Source of the DNA: Verrucomicrobiota bacterium
GTDB lineage: Bacteria; Verrucomicrobiota; Verrucomicrobiia; Chthoniobacterales; JAFAMB01
DNA length: 60,076 nt
Direction: 5' to 3'
Assembly (NCBI GenBank): GCA_019247695.1
Contig: JAFBAP010000016.1
Location: 1-60,076 of the forward strand
Shown: piece after piece, positions 33,872-43,361 of the stretch
How the letters are laid out: each line of letters begins with the position of its first letter
Position numbering within the stretch: the first letter of the stretch is position 1
The notes under the pieces: model-generated
Told to the model about the DNA's origin: nothing
Databases searched by the model: none
What the model saw: only the letters and a program-made list of their open reading frames with translations
Made by a program: the position numbers and the translations under genes

Positions 33872-35377
33872 ATGAGCAACGTCGAGATTGTTATCGATGC
33901 CGATTTTATCGTGTCGCAGGTTGACCGGCGTCTATTTGGTTCTTTTGTCGAACACCTGGGTCGGTGCGTGTACACCGGCATTTTCGAACCGGGTCATCCC
34001 ACCGCCGACGCCCGCGGCTTTCGACGCGACGTGCTCGAATTGGTTCGAGAACTCGGCCCGACGATCATCCGTTATCCCGGGGGTAATTTCATGTCGGGCT
34101 ACCGCTGGGAAGACGGCGTCGGCCCCGTTTCAGAACGGCCGCGCCAGCTCGATCTCGCCTGGTTCACCACCGAACCCAATACGTTCGGAACCAACGAATT
34201 TATCGACTGGTGCAAACTGGCCGGCACCGAACCGATGCTCGGCGTCAACCTGGGCACGCGTGGTCCCGATGAGGCACGCGCTTACCTGGAGTACTGTAAC
34301 CATCCGGGGGGAACCGCTCTGAGTGACCTCCGCGCCACGCACGGCTACAAAGATCCGCATGCCGTTAAGTTTTGGTGTCTCGGCAACGAAATGGATGGGC
34401 CCTGGCAGATCGGTCAGAAAACCGCCACCGAGTACGGGCGCATCGCGAAAAGTACGGCAACACTGATGAAATGGGTGGATCCAACCATCGAGGTATCGGC
34501 CTGCGGATCTTCCGAGCCGTTCATGCCGACGTTCGGCGAGTGGGAGTACGAGGTGCTGAACCACGCCTACGAGGTGGCGGATTTTGTCTCGCTGCATATG
34601 TACTACAAGAACCCGTACAAGGACGTGCAGGAGTTCCTGGCCAGCGCCGACATCATGGACCGGTACATCCAGGATACCCTGGCGGTCTGTGACGCGGTCC
34701 GGGCCAAGCACAGGGCCGCGAAGCGGATCATGCTCTCATTCGACGAATGGAACGTGTGGTACAAAGCGCGCGAACCCCGAGACCGCGCGTTACCCGGATG
34801 GCCTGAAGCCCCGCGGCTGCTCGAAGAAATTTACGACCTGCAGGATGCCCTGATGGTCGGGGGCGCCCTTATCACCCTGCTGAACCACGCGGACAGGGTC
34901 AAGTCGGCTTGCCTGGCCCAGTTGGTTAACGTGATCGGGCCCATCTTTACCGAGCCGGGCGGAGCGGCCTGGCGGCAGACGATTTTTCACCCGTTCAAAC
35001 TCGTCGCTCAGAATGCGCGCGGAACCGTCCTCCGGACGAAAATTCAATCCACGCAGGTAGAGACGAGAACGGCGGGTTTGATCGACCACGTGATCGCCAC
35101 CGCGGTGCACGATGCAGACCGCAAAACCGTGGTTCTTTTCATGTTGAACCGTGAAACGTCCAAGCCGCTGGAAGTGAGCGTCGCGTTGCGCGGGTTTCCA
35201 GCCCTCACCCGCGGTAACGGCCTGCAGATCTTCGGAGATGATTTGCTGGCGACGAATACTTTGAAAACGCCCAACGCGGTTCAGCCGGCCCCTTACGAGG
35301 ACTTTACCGTCAAGGGTGACGCCGTCCTGGCCAGCCTGCGTCCGCTCTCATGGGCGATGCTGACGTTGTCCTATTAA
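33872..35377 (+). CDS. Alpha-L-arabinofuranosidase, GH51
   Basis: This 501-residue enzyme removes terminal alpha-L-arabinofuranosyl residues from arabinan, arabinoxylan or their oligosaccharides. The opening SQVDRRLFGSFVEHLGRCVYTGI is a GH51 signature. The acid/base is Glu173 (CLGNEMDG) and the nucleophile Glu292 (SFDEWNVWY). A beta-sandwich domain follows. It has no signal peptide and the length is normal, so it is probably cytoplasmic, acting on imported oligosaccharides. It is followed by a sugar ABC transporter on the same strand, supporting an arabinan-oligosaccharide pathway. Confidence 0.95.
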   Translation: MSNVEIVIDADFIVSQVDRRLFGSFVEHLGRCVYTGIFEPGHPTADARGFRRDVLELVRELGPTIIRYPGGNFMSGYRWEDGVGPVSERPRQLDLAWFTTEPNTFGTNEFIDWCKLAGTEPMLGVNLGTRGPDEARAYLEYCNHPGGTALSDLRATHGYKDPHAVKFWCLGNEMDGPWQIGQKTATEYGRIAKSTATLMKWVDPTIEVSACGSSEPFMPTFGEWEYEVLNHAYEVADFVSLHMYYKNPYKDVQEFLASADIMDRYIQDTLAVCDAVRAKHRAAKRIMLSFDEWNVWYKAREPRDRALPGWPEAPRLLEEIYDLQDALMVGGALITLLNHADRVKSACLAQLVNVIGPIFTEPGGAAWRQTIFHPFKLVAQNARGTVLRTKIQSTQVETRTAGLIDHVIATAVHDADRKTVVLFMLNRETSKPLEVSVALRGFPALTRGNGLQIFGDDLLATNTLKTPNAVQPAPYEDFTVKGDAVLASLRPLSWAMLTLSY

Positions 35378-35488
35378 TTAGGGAAAATTAGAGAAAATTT
35401 AAATTAAGGAAAAGTAACGCGTTTGACGACTGCAGGGCCTTGCTCTCTCAGCCCAAAAGTTCCAACATCCAGATTCGAAATTCCCCCT

Positions 35489-36799
35489 ATGAAAACAACG
35501 ATTTGTTGTCTAACCGCCTGCTTCCTCTCGGCAATTGCCCAAGCCGCGCCGACTACCCTGACTTTTTGGGATTTTCTCGGTGGCGGCGACGGCGTGCGGA
35601 TGAAGCAGATCGTCAGTGACTTCAACAAAAGCCAGAACGAAATTCAGGTCGCCGAGTCGACCCTGACCTGGGGCGAACCGTTTTACACCAAGGTCCATAC
35701 GGCCGTTGTCTCCGGCCAGACGCCGGACGTCATGACGTACCATTTGTCCCATTTTCCCGCCGGCATCCTCGCGAAGGATCTGCGGGCATTGTCCCCGGCG
35801 GAACTCGAGCAGGCCGGTCTCAAGCCCTCTGATTTCCAGCAATCCCTGATCGAGAAGTCCCTTGAGGAGAGTAAGAAGTTCGGGCAGACCGACCAACTCT
35901 TCGGTGTCCCGCTCGATATTCATACCCTGGTTCTCTACTACAACAAAACCGCGCTTCAAAAGGCCGGCCTGCTGGGTTCAGACGGCAAACCAACCGGGCT
36001 TGACGGCATCGACTCGTTCACGAAGATGCTCGCCGACGTTAAAGCCAAGACGCACCTGATTCCGGTCTCGGCAAACATTCACCCGCAGGATCCCGCTTCG
36101 CTTTGGCGCGTCTGGTACACCCTTTTCAGGCAGCAGAAGGGCGCATTTGTGAAGGGCGACCAGTTAAGCTTCGACGACGTCAACGCTCAGGGGGCGAAAG
36201 CCCTCCAGACGATGGCCGATTGGGCAAAGCAGGGTTTGATCCCGAAAAACACGTCTTATGCCTCGATGGTGGCCCTGTTTACTGCCGGGCGAACCGGGTT
36301 CATGTTCAACGGCAACTGGGAGCTGCCGACGCTCGTCGACTTGCAAAAGCAGGGAAAACTTCCGTTTGAGTACGGGATCGTTGCCTTCCCGAAACTTTAC
36401 GACGCTCCTGACACCTGGGCCGACTCACATCAATTAGCCATTCCGAACAACAGCAAGACGCCGGCGTCTCCGGAGAGGGTTCAGGCCGCGCTGAAGTTCA
36501 TTGCCTTCGTCGTTAAGCAGCAAACCTGGGCCGGCGGCGGCCATATCCCGGCCTACCTGCCCGTTCAGCAGAGTGAAGCTTACAAACAGCTGTCGCCCAA
36601 CAACGAGTACAGCCCCCAGGCGGCCCAGGACGTCTCCTTTGAGCCCAGCCTGCCGATCTTCGGTGTGGGCGGTCCGACCTTCACCGCCATCAGCAACTTC
36701 CTGGTTCCGGCGGTAGACGGGCAGATTACGGTCGACCAGGGCGTTAAGCAGTTCACGGCCGAACTCCAGAAATTTGCGACGCAGGAGCAGCAACGCTAG
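35489..36799 (+). CDS. Sugar ABC transporter substrate-binding protein
   Basis: This 436-residue periplasmic binding protein of family 1 has a signal peptide (MKTTICCLTACFLSAIAQA) and shows the usual opening LTFWDFLGGGDGVRMKQIV. The core motifs are of the bacterial extracellular solute-binding (SBP_bac_1) class. No lipobox cysteine aligns with a cleavage site, although the signal sequence contains cysteines. The ATG at 35489 was chosen because it starts the signal peptide. The gene begins 111 bases after the GH51 gene and heads SBP-permease-permease. Ligand is probably an oligosaccharide, possibly arabino-oligosaccharides by context. Confidence 0.88.
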   Translation: MKTTICCLTACFLSAIAQAAPTTLTFWDFLGGGDGVRMKQIVSDFNKSQNEIQVAESTLTWGEPFYTKVHTAVVSGQTPDVMTYHLSHFPAGILAKDLRALSPAELEQAGLKPSDFQQSLIEKSLEESKKFGQTDQLFGVPLDIHTLVLYYNKTALQKAGLLGSDGKPTGLDGIDSFTKMLADVKAKTHLIPVSANIHPQDPASLWRVWYTLFRQQKGAFVKGDQLSFDDVNAQGAKALQTMADWAKQGLIPKNTSYASMVALFTAGRTGFMFNGNWELPTLVDLQKQGKLPFEYGIVAFPKLYDAPDTWADSHQLAIPNNSKTPASPERVQAALKFIAFVVKQQTWAGGGHIPAYLPVQQSEAYKQLSPNNEYSPQAAQDVSFEPSLPIFGVGGPTFTAISNFLVPAVDGQITVDQGVKQFTAELQKFATQEQQR

Positions 36800-36908
36800 C
36801 GCCGGCCTTTAAGGAAAAAGGGCGCTCAAGGGGCCGCACGGTCAGACGTTCGGCCCCGGCACCAGCGAGCGCAGGAACGAAGCAAGCCAGTAAGGACCGA
36901 GGCCCGTT

Positions 36909-37850
36909 ATGAGCAACATTGACCCGCCCGGAAAGACCGCCCTGGCCGCGACCACCGCGACCGAACTGGACCGTCCGCAAACGCGCCCCCAAACGCCGCG
37001 CCGGAGGAAATGGCCGGTCGCCTGGGCTTTCGTCGCTCCCTTTCTCTTCTTTTACGGGTTGTTCCTGATCTATCCTGCCATCCAGGTCTGTTACCTGAGT
37101 CTGACCAACTCGGACATCGCCGGCCAGGGCGGGTTCATCGGAGTCAGAAATTACGTCGAGTTGATGCGCGACCAGGAATTTTGGGCCTCGGTCGCGCACA
37201 CCGTCTATTTTGTTATCCTGACGGTCGTGCCGAATACGGCGGTAGGGTTCTTCCTGGCGTTACTGGTTGTCCGCTTGAAGCGGCTCCGATTGCCGATCCT
37301 GTCGGCATTTTTCCTGCCCTTCATCCTGCCGGTGAGCGTCGTGACCACGGCGGCACTCTGGATTCTGGACGCGAATTTCGGGATCTTTAATTTTTTTGCG
37401 GGTACGACCGTGGCGTGGTTTCAAGACCCCGGCTGGGCCATGCCCGCGGTGGCGCTGGTGACCATCTGGTGGACGGTAGGCTTCAACATGCTTCTTTTCA
37501 TCGCCGGTTTGCAAAACATACCCGGCGATCTCTACGAGGCTGCAGCGATCGACGGTGCAAACGGTTTCCAGCGCTTCTTCAAAATCACTTGCCCGCTGAT
37601 CTGGCCGGTTGCAAGCCTCGTGCTGGTACTGCAACTCATCGCGCAGTTCAAAATTTTTGACCAGGTGTACCTGCTCACGGGCGGAGGACCCTACAACTCA
37701 ACCACGGTAGTGCTTCTCTACATGTACCGTGAGGCCTTTCAGCAGAACCGGGGCGGCTACGCTTCCGCAGTCGCAATCATGCTGGTCCTTATCATCATAC
37801 TGGTCTCAGCCCTTCAGTTCCAGTTACTGCGATTCAGGCGTTCACAATGA
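36909..37850 (+). CDS. ABC sugar transporter permease (MalF/UgpA type)
   Basis: This is a 313-residue inner-membrane permease with six predicted membrane segments, starting at about residue 38 after a Pro/Arg-rich cytoplasmic tail. The EAA loop reads YEAAAIDGANGFQRFFKITCPLIWP, which contacts the ATPase. It is the first of two permeases, overlapping the next by four bases (ATGA). The family is carbohydrate uptake transporter 1 type. No ATPase gene is near, so it probably shares one encoded elsewhere. Confidence 0.9.
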   Translation: MSNIDPPGKTALAATTATELDRPQTRPQTPRRRKWPVAWAFVAPFLFFYGLFLIYPAIQVCYLSLTNSDIAGQGGFIGVRNYVELMRDQEFWASVAHTVYFVILTVVPNTAVGFFLALLVVRLKRLRLPILSAFFLPFILPVSVVTTAALWILDANFGIFNFFAGTTVAWFQDPGWAMPAVALVTIWWTVGFNMLLFIAGLQNIPGDLYEAAAIDGANGFQRFFKITCPLIWPVASLVLVLQLIAQFKIFDQVYLLTGGGPYNSTTVVLLYMYREAFQQNRGGYASAVAIMLVLIIILVSALQFQLLRFRRSQ

Positions 37851-38680
37851 AACCGAAGCGCTTCTCGCCCTTGGGCGCAATCTGTACCGTCCTGACGGTA
37901 GTTTTAGCGCTGATCTGGCTTTTCCCCGTTTACTGGATTGCGGCCACGTCCTTAAAGACGGAAACGCAAACCATCGCGATGCCGCCCACACTGGCCCCGT
38001 CCCCTCCGACGCTCGAATCGTTTATTTACGTAATTCAAAACAGCCCGATTTTTCGCTGGTACCTGAATACGGTGATCGTTGCGGGGGTAGTCACGTTCCT
38101 GTCGATTTGGTTTGCCTTGATGTGCAGCTATGCGCTGTCCCGGCTTGAGTTCAAGGGCAAGCCCTTGATTTATGCACTGCTTCTTGTCGGGTTCATGCTC
38201 CCGTTCAGCACGATGGCAATCCCGCTGTTCATGCTGATGAACAAGCTGCATTTTGTAAATTCTTACGCCGGACTTATTCTCCCTCAAATTGCAGCACCCT
38301 TGTCGGTGATCGTGTTCAAACAATTTTTTGACGCAGTTCCCGGGGACTTCCGGCACGCCGCCGTTATCGACGGGGCGGGCGAATTCAGGATTCTGTTTAG
38401 AATCTATGTGCCGCTTAACTGGAGCATCATCTGGGCGATGAGCATCGTTACCTTTATCGGCACCTGGAACAACTTCTTCTGGCCGTTCATCATCACCAAC
38501 TCAACGCCGATGCTGACCATCCCGGTCGGCATGACCCAGGTTCAATCCGCATACGGTATCGCCTTCGCTAAAACGTCCGCCATCGCGGTGATGGCTTCTA
38601 TCCCGACGGCGGTCGCTTACCTTATGTTCCAGAAACGAGTGACCCAGGGCGTGATGGCAGCGGCCGGAATCAAAGGCTGA
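37847..38680 (+). CDS. ABC sugar transporter permease (MalG/UgpE type)
   Basis: This 277-residue permease is the partner of the preceding one. It shows six membrane segments and the EAA loop RHAAVIDGAGEFRILFRIYVPLNW. The start codon ATG overlaps the previous stop (ATGA), showing translational coupling. The repeat island R4 begins immediately after its stop. No terminator with T-run is seen in between. Confidence 0.9.
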   Translation: MKPKRFSPLGAICTVLTVVLALIWLFPVYWIAATSLKTETQTIAMPPTLAPSPPTLESFIYVIQNSPIFRWYLNTVIVAGVVTFLSIWFALMCSYALSRLEFKGKPLIYALLLVGFMLPFSTMAIPLFMLMNKLHFVNSYAGLILPQIAAPLSVIVFKQFFDAVPGDFRHAAVIDGAGEFRILFRIYVPLNWSIIWAMSIVTFIGTWNNFFWPFIITNSTPMLTIPVGMTQVQSAYGIAFAKTSAIAVMASIPTAVAYLMFQKRVTQGVMAAAGIKG

Positions 38681-39144
38681 CCACACGGCCACACGGCCAC
38701 ACGGTCACACGGTCACACGGCGGGTGTGGCGGGCACAACGACTGAGTTCACACAGCGAACACGGCGAGCCACGGCGGACACGGCGGGAAGACAAATGCCA
38801 CAAATGAGGGCCGCTGGTTAGGCACGCCGGGAACCTATGCCGTCTTTGGCCCGGGGCGGCGGTTGGCAGTAACCGGGAACTTTAGCAACCATCACTCTCG
38901 CCGCCGCCCCGGGCCAAAGACGGCGTAATCCTTGCCAGGGACTGAATTAAGGGTCGAGTATCGGGGTGCCGGGTAATTTTGTCTTCCCGCCGTGGCTCGC
39001 CGTGTGAACTCTTACGTTGTGCCCGCCGTGTGACCGAACTCCGAACTCCTCCGCTTCCCGCCGTGGTCGCCGTGGCTCGCCGTGTGAACCTCTGTCGTTG
39101 TGCCCGTCCAACCCGCTGTGGCCGCCGTGTGACCGTGTGAACTC
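38681..39144. repeat. Composite intergenic repeat island R4 with 24-bp perfect inverted repeat
   Basis: It begins with CACACGGCCACACGGTCACA tandem units (38683-38712), goes through GTTCACACAGCGAACACGG and CCACGGCGGACACGGCGGG (38745-38789), then a perfect 24-base inverted pair (38839-38862 and 38901-38924, 38-base spacer; outer half GCCGTCTTTGGCCCGG), and then the reverse of the left modules (38973-39135). The result is one large stem with the 24-bp stem at its tip. There is no coding potential. It lies between two convergent groups, where a transcription terminator is expected. Confidence 0.8.
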
Positions 39145-39441
39145 CTACGTTGTGCCCGCCCAACCCGCTGTGCCCGCCGTGTGACCCGGCACTCTCCGTT
39201 CGTGGCATTTCCCAGCTATCGGGTAATCGCATACGCGTCGAAACATCCACCGCCGCTGCCGTTGATGCCGGTACCACCGGCAGAAATCCTGCGACGTGTT
39301 GAAAAGGTATCTTTCGCCGGTCGGTACTTCCACGATCACCGCAAGGTCATTCCCCGCCAACCGTTTTCTCCCGACGTAAACCCCACAAAATCGTTCATCA
39401 TCCAAGAGCTGCAAAAGCTGGGAATATTCTTGTGCAGTCAT
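39145..39441 (-). CDS. Small hypothetical protein, 98 aa
   Basis: I do not recognise this protein. The first 75 or so residues look genuine: a helix (TAQEYSQLLQLLDDERFCG), beta-rich middle (VYVGRKRLAGNDLAVIVEVP) and aromatic/basic end. From about residue 78 onward the sequence (HTAGTAGWAGTT) is read from the repeat island, so the C-terminus may be a recent extension. It lies 96 bases downstream of the GH2 gene on the same strand and could be part of its transcript. The family is unknown. Confidence 0.5.
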   Translation of the reverse strand: MTAQEYSQLLQLLDDERFCGVYVGRKRLAGNDLAVIVEVPTGERYLFNTSQDFCRWYRHQRQRRWMFRRVCDYPIAGKCHERRVPGHTAGTAGWAGTT

Positions 39442-39536
39442 CCCACACCGTTACGTGCGAACGCGGCACTTGCAACTCCGGGTCCGGGCCGCGGGCTGCC
39501 GGTGATTTTCAGCATGCTGCCTTGCTCGCGCGTCGT

Positions 39537-41390
39537 TCAGGCCACGGTGATCTCCTCGACCCATTTCGGCTGTTTCTCCAACCACGCCTCGGTGTAGCCG
39601 AGCGGATTGGGGTGCCGGTTCACCTCCTGTTCCTGCGCCGAACGCGGTCCACGGGTTTCCGCGGCGATCACGCCGGGGTCGGCCTTGAACTGGCGGTCGG
39701 CCGTCAGCAGGCCGTTGATTTCCTGGTAAGTGTCGGTCAACTGCGTGTAGCAAAAACCGGCCAGGTCGTCGCACTTGTTCAGCGCTCGCAGCAGCCCGGC
39801 GTACCGCGCGATGAAACCCCTCTGGCTGAGCACCCGGCTGTAGCCCCAGCCCTCCTGGTTCAAGGCGTACGCGATCCCGCCGAACTCGGTCAGCAACAGC
39901 GGCTGCCGCCGTTCCGAGCTCGAAGGTGTCAGGAGCAACTGGCGGCGGCACGGCCGGACGTGTTCGAGCGTAAAGGCAAACCTCTCTGCCGTACCGTAAC
40001 GCTCGATCAGCACCCCGGGTTTGTCCGTGTAATCGTGCACCGTCATCAGATCGGTCTCCAGGTGTTCCCACCCATCATTGTCCACCACGAGGCGGGTCGG
40101 ATCAGCCGCTTTGGTCAACTGGTAGAGCGCACGGCAAAAAGCCCGGGTCTGAGGATTGGTGGGAAGGTCCGGCAACCCCCATGACTCATTGAAAGGCACC
40201 CACGCGACGATGCACGGGTGCGACCGGTCACGGTTTACCGCTTCCAGCCATTCGGTCGTAACCGCATCCATCATGCGCTGTGAAAACCGGTAAGCGCTCG
40301 GCATTTCCTCCCACACCATCAAGCCGAGGACGTCGCACCAGTAAAGAAACCGAGGGTCCTCGATTTTCTGGTGCTTGCGAACCCCGTTGAATCCCAATCG
40401 CTTGGTAAGGATGACGTCGCGGCGCAGTTCCTCGGCCGTGGCGCTCAGTCCCCCTTCGGGCCAATACCCCTGATCCAGAACCAGGCGCATCCGGTAAGGA
40501 AGACCGTTCAGGATAAACGCGCCGTGCTCGAAACGTACCGCTCGCATGGCGGTATAGCTTTCAACGGCGTCAAAGGGAGCATGATCGCGCAAGAGGGTGA
40601 TTTTTGCGTCGATCAATTCGGGATGCTCCGGGCTCCAGAACAGTTCACGGCGAACGTCGTACAAACCGCCGTCCGGCAGGTGAAGGGTACGGCGCAACGA
40701 TTCCCCCTGCAGGCGGTAAGTATCCTCCAGCAGGGGTTCGCCCCGGATGAAGAGTTCCACCCGCACGGCGTCGCCGGGCTGCACCGGTCCATCCACCTGA
40801 AGGTCCAGCGTCAGGGAGAAATCCTCCAGGCAGGCCGTCCAATCCACGCGCCGGATGAAGGTTGACGGCGTCTGCTCGAGCCAGACGGTCTGCCAGATGC
40901 CGGTGGTGCGCGGGTACCAGATGGAGTGCGGTTCGAGTTTCCAGTCCTGTTTGCCGCGCGGTTGGTCCAGCGCCAAAGGGTCGTCTTCCGCGCGCACCAC
41001 CACGGTCAACTCCGTGCCATCCCGGCAAAAGGAGGTCAACTCCGTGGAAAAAGGGGTGTGCCCGCCGGTATGCCGCATCACCGGGTGATCGTTCACCCAC
41101 ACCTGGGCCGCATAGTCCACGGCGCCGAAGTGCAGGAAAACGCGACTGGCCGGCGACGCGACGCTCACCCGCCGCCGGTACCAGGTCACCGGGTGAAATT
41201 GCTGGTCATTCACACCGCTCCGCGCCGTTTCCGGCGCGTAAGGAACCGTGATCTCGCCATCGAAACGCACTTCGGCGGGCACGTTCCAAAGCCGTTGCGG
41301 ATCAAATGCGCAATCCCATGGTCCGTTAAGCGATTGCCATTCCGGGCGCCGGCACTGGGGGCGCGGGTAGTCGAGAGAAAGTACATCCAT
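39537..41390 (-). CDS. Glycoside hydrolase family 2 (beta-galactosidase/glucuronidase-like)
   Basis: This 617-residue enzyme has the three GH2 modules: sugar-binding (residues 15-180), immunoglobulin-like sandwich (181-280) and the TIM barrel (281-600). The acid/base is Glu402 in FNESWG and the nucleophile Glu502 in TEFGG. It has no signal peptide. The TIM barrel motif NGVRKHQKIEDPRFLYWCD is typical of the family. Substrate could be beta-galactosides, beta-glucuronides or beta-mannosides; the sequence does not decide. It is downstream of the SMP-30 gene with 14 bases between them, so they form an operon. Confidence 0.9.
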   Translation of the reverse strand: MDVLSLDYPRPQCRRPEWQSLNGPWDCAFDPQRLWNVPAEVRFDGEITVPYAPETARSGVNDQQFHPVTWYRRRVSVASPASRVFLHFGAVDYAAQVWVNDHPVMRHTGGHTPFSTELTSFCRDGTELTVVVRAEDDPLALDQPRGKQDWKLEPHSIWYPRTTGIWQTVWLEQTPSTFIRRVDWTACLEDFSLTLDLQVDGPVQPGDAVRVELFIRGEPLLEDTYRLQGESLRRTLHLPDGGLYDVRRELFWSPEHPELIDAKITLLRDHAPFDAVESYTAMRAVRFEHGAFILNGLPYRMRLVLDQGYWPEGGLSATAEELRRDVILTKRLGFNGVRKHQKIEDPRFLYWCDVLGLMVWEEMPSAYRFSQRMMDAVTTEWLEAVNRDRSHPCIVAWVPFNESWGLPDLPTNPQTRAFCRALYQLTKAADPTRLVVDNDGWEHLETDLMTVHDYTDKPGVLIERYGTAERFAFTLEHVRPCRRQLLLTPSSSERRQPLLLTEFGGIAYALNQEGWGYSRVLSQRGFIARYAGLLRALNKCDDLAGFCYTQLTDTYQEINGLLTADRQFKADPGVIAAETRGPRSAQEQEVNRHPNPLGYTEAWLEKQPKWVEEITVA

Positions 41391-41404
41391 AATTGAGGGG
41401 CCGG

Positions 41405-42328
41405 CTACGGCGTTTGGGCGCCACGGACCCCGACGTAAACGCTGTACAGGGACGTCGTCGCCGTGATGAACAACCGGTTTCGCCGCGGCCCGCCAAAGGT
41501 TAAATTGGCCACCGGTTCGGGCACCTTGATCTTACCCAGCAACCATCCTTCCGCATCAAAACACTGGACACCGTCAGACGCGCTTACCCACACGTTGCCG
41601 AGCGCATCCAGGCGCAACCCGTCCGGCAAGCCGGGAGACACCTCGGCGAAAACCCGGCCGTTAAGCAGTTTCCCGTCCGGTGCGACGTCAAAAACACGGA
41701 CGTGGTGTTCGCCATGCAGGGTGTGGGACCTCCCTGAATCGGCGATGTAAAGGCGGGATTCGTCCGGCGAAAACGCCAGCCCATTCGGCTTGTTGAAATC
41801 ATCCGCCACGACGGTGAGCGCCTCCTTTTGAGGATCGAACCGAAAGACGTGGGCGCGCCCGTACTCACTGGTGCCCGCATACCCTTCGTAATCACTCAGG
41901 ATCCCGTAAGGCGGGTCTGTAAACCAGATGGTCCCGTCAGATTTCACCACCACGTCATTGGGCGAGTTGAGCCGTTTGCCCTCAAAACGGTCGACCAGCG
42001 TCCGCACCGTCCCGTCCGGTTCGGTGATGGAGACGCGCCGGTTGCCGTGCTCACACGTGATCAACCGGCCGCTTCGGTCACGCGTGTTGCCGTTGGCAAA
42101 CCCGGACGGTTGCCGGAACACGCTCACGTGGCCCTCGACCCAACGGCACATAAGGTTGTTGGGGATATCGCTCCAGAGCAGGAAATCACCGTCGCCGAAG
42201 TAGATCGGGCCTTCCGCCCACCGCATCCCGGTATGGAGTCGTTCCACCCAGGCGTTACCGACCGTCAACTGGATGAAACGCTCGTCGTAGAGTTCAAAAT
42301 CCTGTCGCAGGCCGAAGGTGCGGGTCAT
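41405..42328 (-). CDS. SMP-30/gluconolactonase-family sugar lactonase
   Basis: This 307-residue six-bladed beta-propeller protein has the family metal site: Glu in WAEGPIYF, Asn in NSPNDVVV, Asn in NKPNGLAFSPDE, and Asp in GLPDGLRLD. Such enzymes hydrolyse sugar lactones, for example glucono-, galactono- or arabinono-lactone. It has no signal peptide. It shares an operon with the GH2 gene and lies divergent from an SDR dehydrogenase, 246 bases apart. A sugar dehydrogenase and lactonase together would fit a non-phosphorylative sugar oxidation route. Confidence 0.88.
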   Translation of the reverse strand: MTRTFGLRQDFELYDERFIQLTVGNAWVERLHTGMRWAEGPIYFGDGDFLLWSDIPNNLMCRWVEGHVSVFRQPSGFANGNTRDRSGRLITCEHGNRRVSITEPDGTVRTLVDRFEGKRLNSPNDVVVKSDGTIWFTDPPYGILSDYEGYAGTSEYGRAHVFRFDPQKEALTVVADDFNKPNGLAFSPDESRLYIADSGRSHTLHGEHHVRVFDVAPDGKLLNGRVFAEVSPGLPDGLRLDALGNVWVSASDGVQCFDAEGWLLGKIKVPEPVANLTFGGPRRNRLFITATTSLYSVYVGVRGAQTP

Positions 42329-42573
42329 GGCGATAACGCGAGGGCGGCGGTGACGGGATTTTCCCGGCCGGGGCAGCCGATAAAACGTCCGATCGGGATG
42401 GGCTTGAGGCGCTTGTTCCCTTCGGCCGTGCTGGTCCGCCGGGGAAGGCGAAGCGGTTCTGGCGATGCCTGAGTGGCATTGGCGTACTTATGCCTCGCGG
42501 GCCGACGCCGCGACAAGCATTTTTTAGGGCTTTACTTGAGTCCCCACGCCTGAAAAGTTACACCGTACCCGAC

Positions 42574-43329
42574 ATGGCCGAACGACGACTTGACGGCAAA
42601 ACGGCGCTCGTGACCGCCGCTGCGCAGGGCATCGGGCGGGCTACTGCTGAAGCGTTTTCAAGCGAAGGCGCTCACGTGTTCGCTGCCGACATCAACCTGG
42701 CGGGCGTCCGGGAGTTGACCCGCTGCGGCTGCGAACCGGTCCACCTCGACGTGCGCGACGCGCAGGCCATCCAGGAATTGGCGGCCAGGATCGGCCCGAT
42801 CGACATTCTTTTTAATGGAGCCGGCTACGTCCACGCGGGCACCATCCTGGAGTGCAGCGAGGCAGACTGGGATTTCTCAATTGATCTGAACTGCCGGTCG
42901 ATGTACCGGATGATCCGGACTTTCCTGCCGGGAATGCTGGAGCGCGCCGGGGGATCGATCATCAACATGGCCTCCGTGGCTTCGAGCATCAAAGGCGTGC
43001 CCAACCGCTTCATTTACGGGTTGACCAAGGGCGCAGTGATCGCGCTGACCAAGTCGATCGCCGCCGACTACGTTGGCTCAGGGATCCGTTGCAACGCGAT
43101 CTGTCCGGCCACCGTGGATTCGCCCTCACTGGCCGAGCGGATCTCCCGGCAGGCCGCCGGCGAAGGCCGCACCGAGGAGGAGGTCCGTCAGGCGTTCATC
43201 GCGCGCCAACCAATGGGCCGGATCGGTAAACCGGAAGAAATCGCCGCCCTGGCGGTTTACCTGGCGAGTGACGAATCGTCCTTCACGACCGGCCAGGCCC
43301 ACATCATCGACGGCGGCTGGGCCCTCTGA
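42574..43329 (+). CDS. SDR oxidoreductase (2-keto-3-deoxy-L-fuconate dehydrogenase-like)
   Basis: This is a 251-residue short-chain dehydrogenase. The cofactor motif TAAAQGIGRA shows an Ala/Gln instead of the second glycine often present. NAG is GAG in NGAGY; the catalytic Ser lies in NMASVAS, Tyr and Lys in YGLTKGA. It ends in the typical IIDGGWAL. The BDH2/fuconate dehydrogenase-like pattern includes QPMGRIGKPEEIA. It starts 245 bases from the divergent lactonase gene and is convergent with prpC. The ATG at 42574 places the Rossmann motif near residue 17. Confidence 0.85.
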   Translation: MAERRLDGKTALVTAAAQGIGRATAEAFSSEGAHVFAADINLAGVRELTRCGCEPVHLDVRDAQAIQELAARIGPIDILFNGAGYVHAGTILECSEADWDFSIDLNCRSMYRMIRTFLPGMLERAGGSIINMASVASSIKGVPNRFIYGLTKGAVIALTKSIAADYVGSGIRCNAICPATVDSPSLAERISRQAAGEGRTEEEVRQAFIARQPMGRIGKPEEIAALAVYLASDESSFTTGQAHIIDGGWAL

Positions 43330-43361
43330 GACGCCGCGTCCCGGGTCTCACGCCACGCGCG

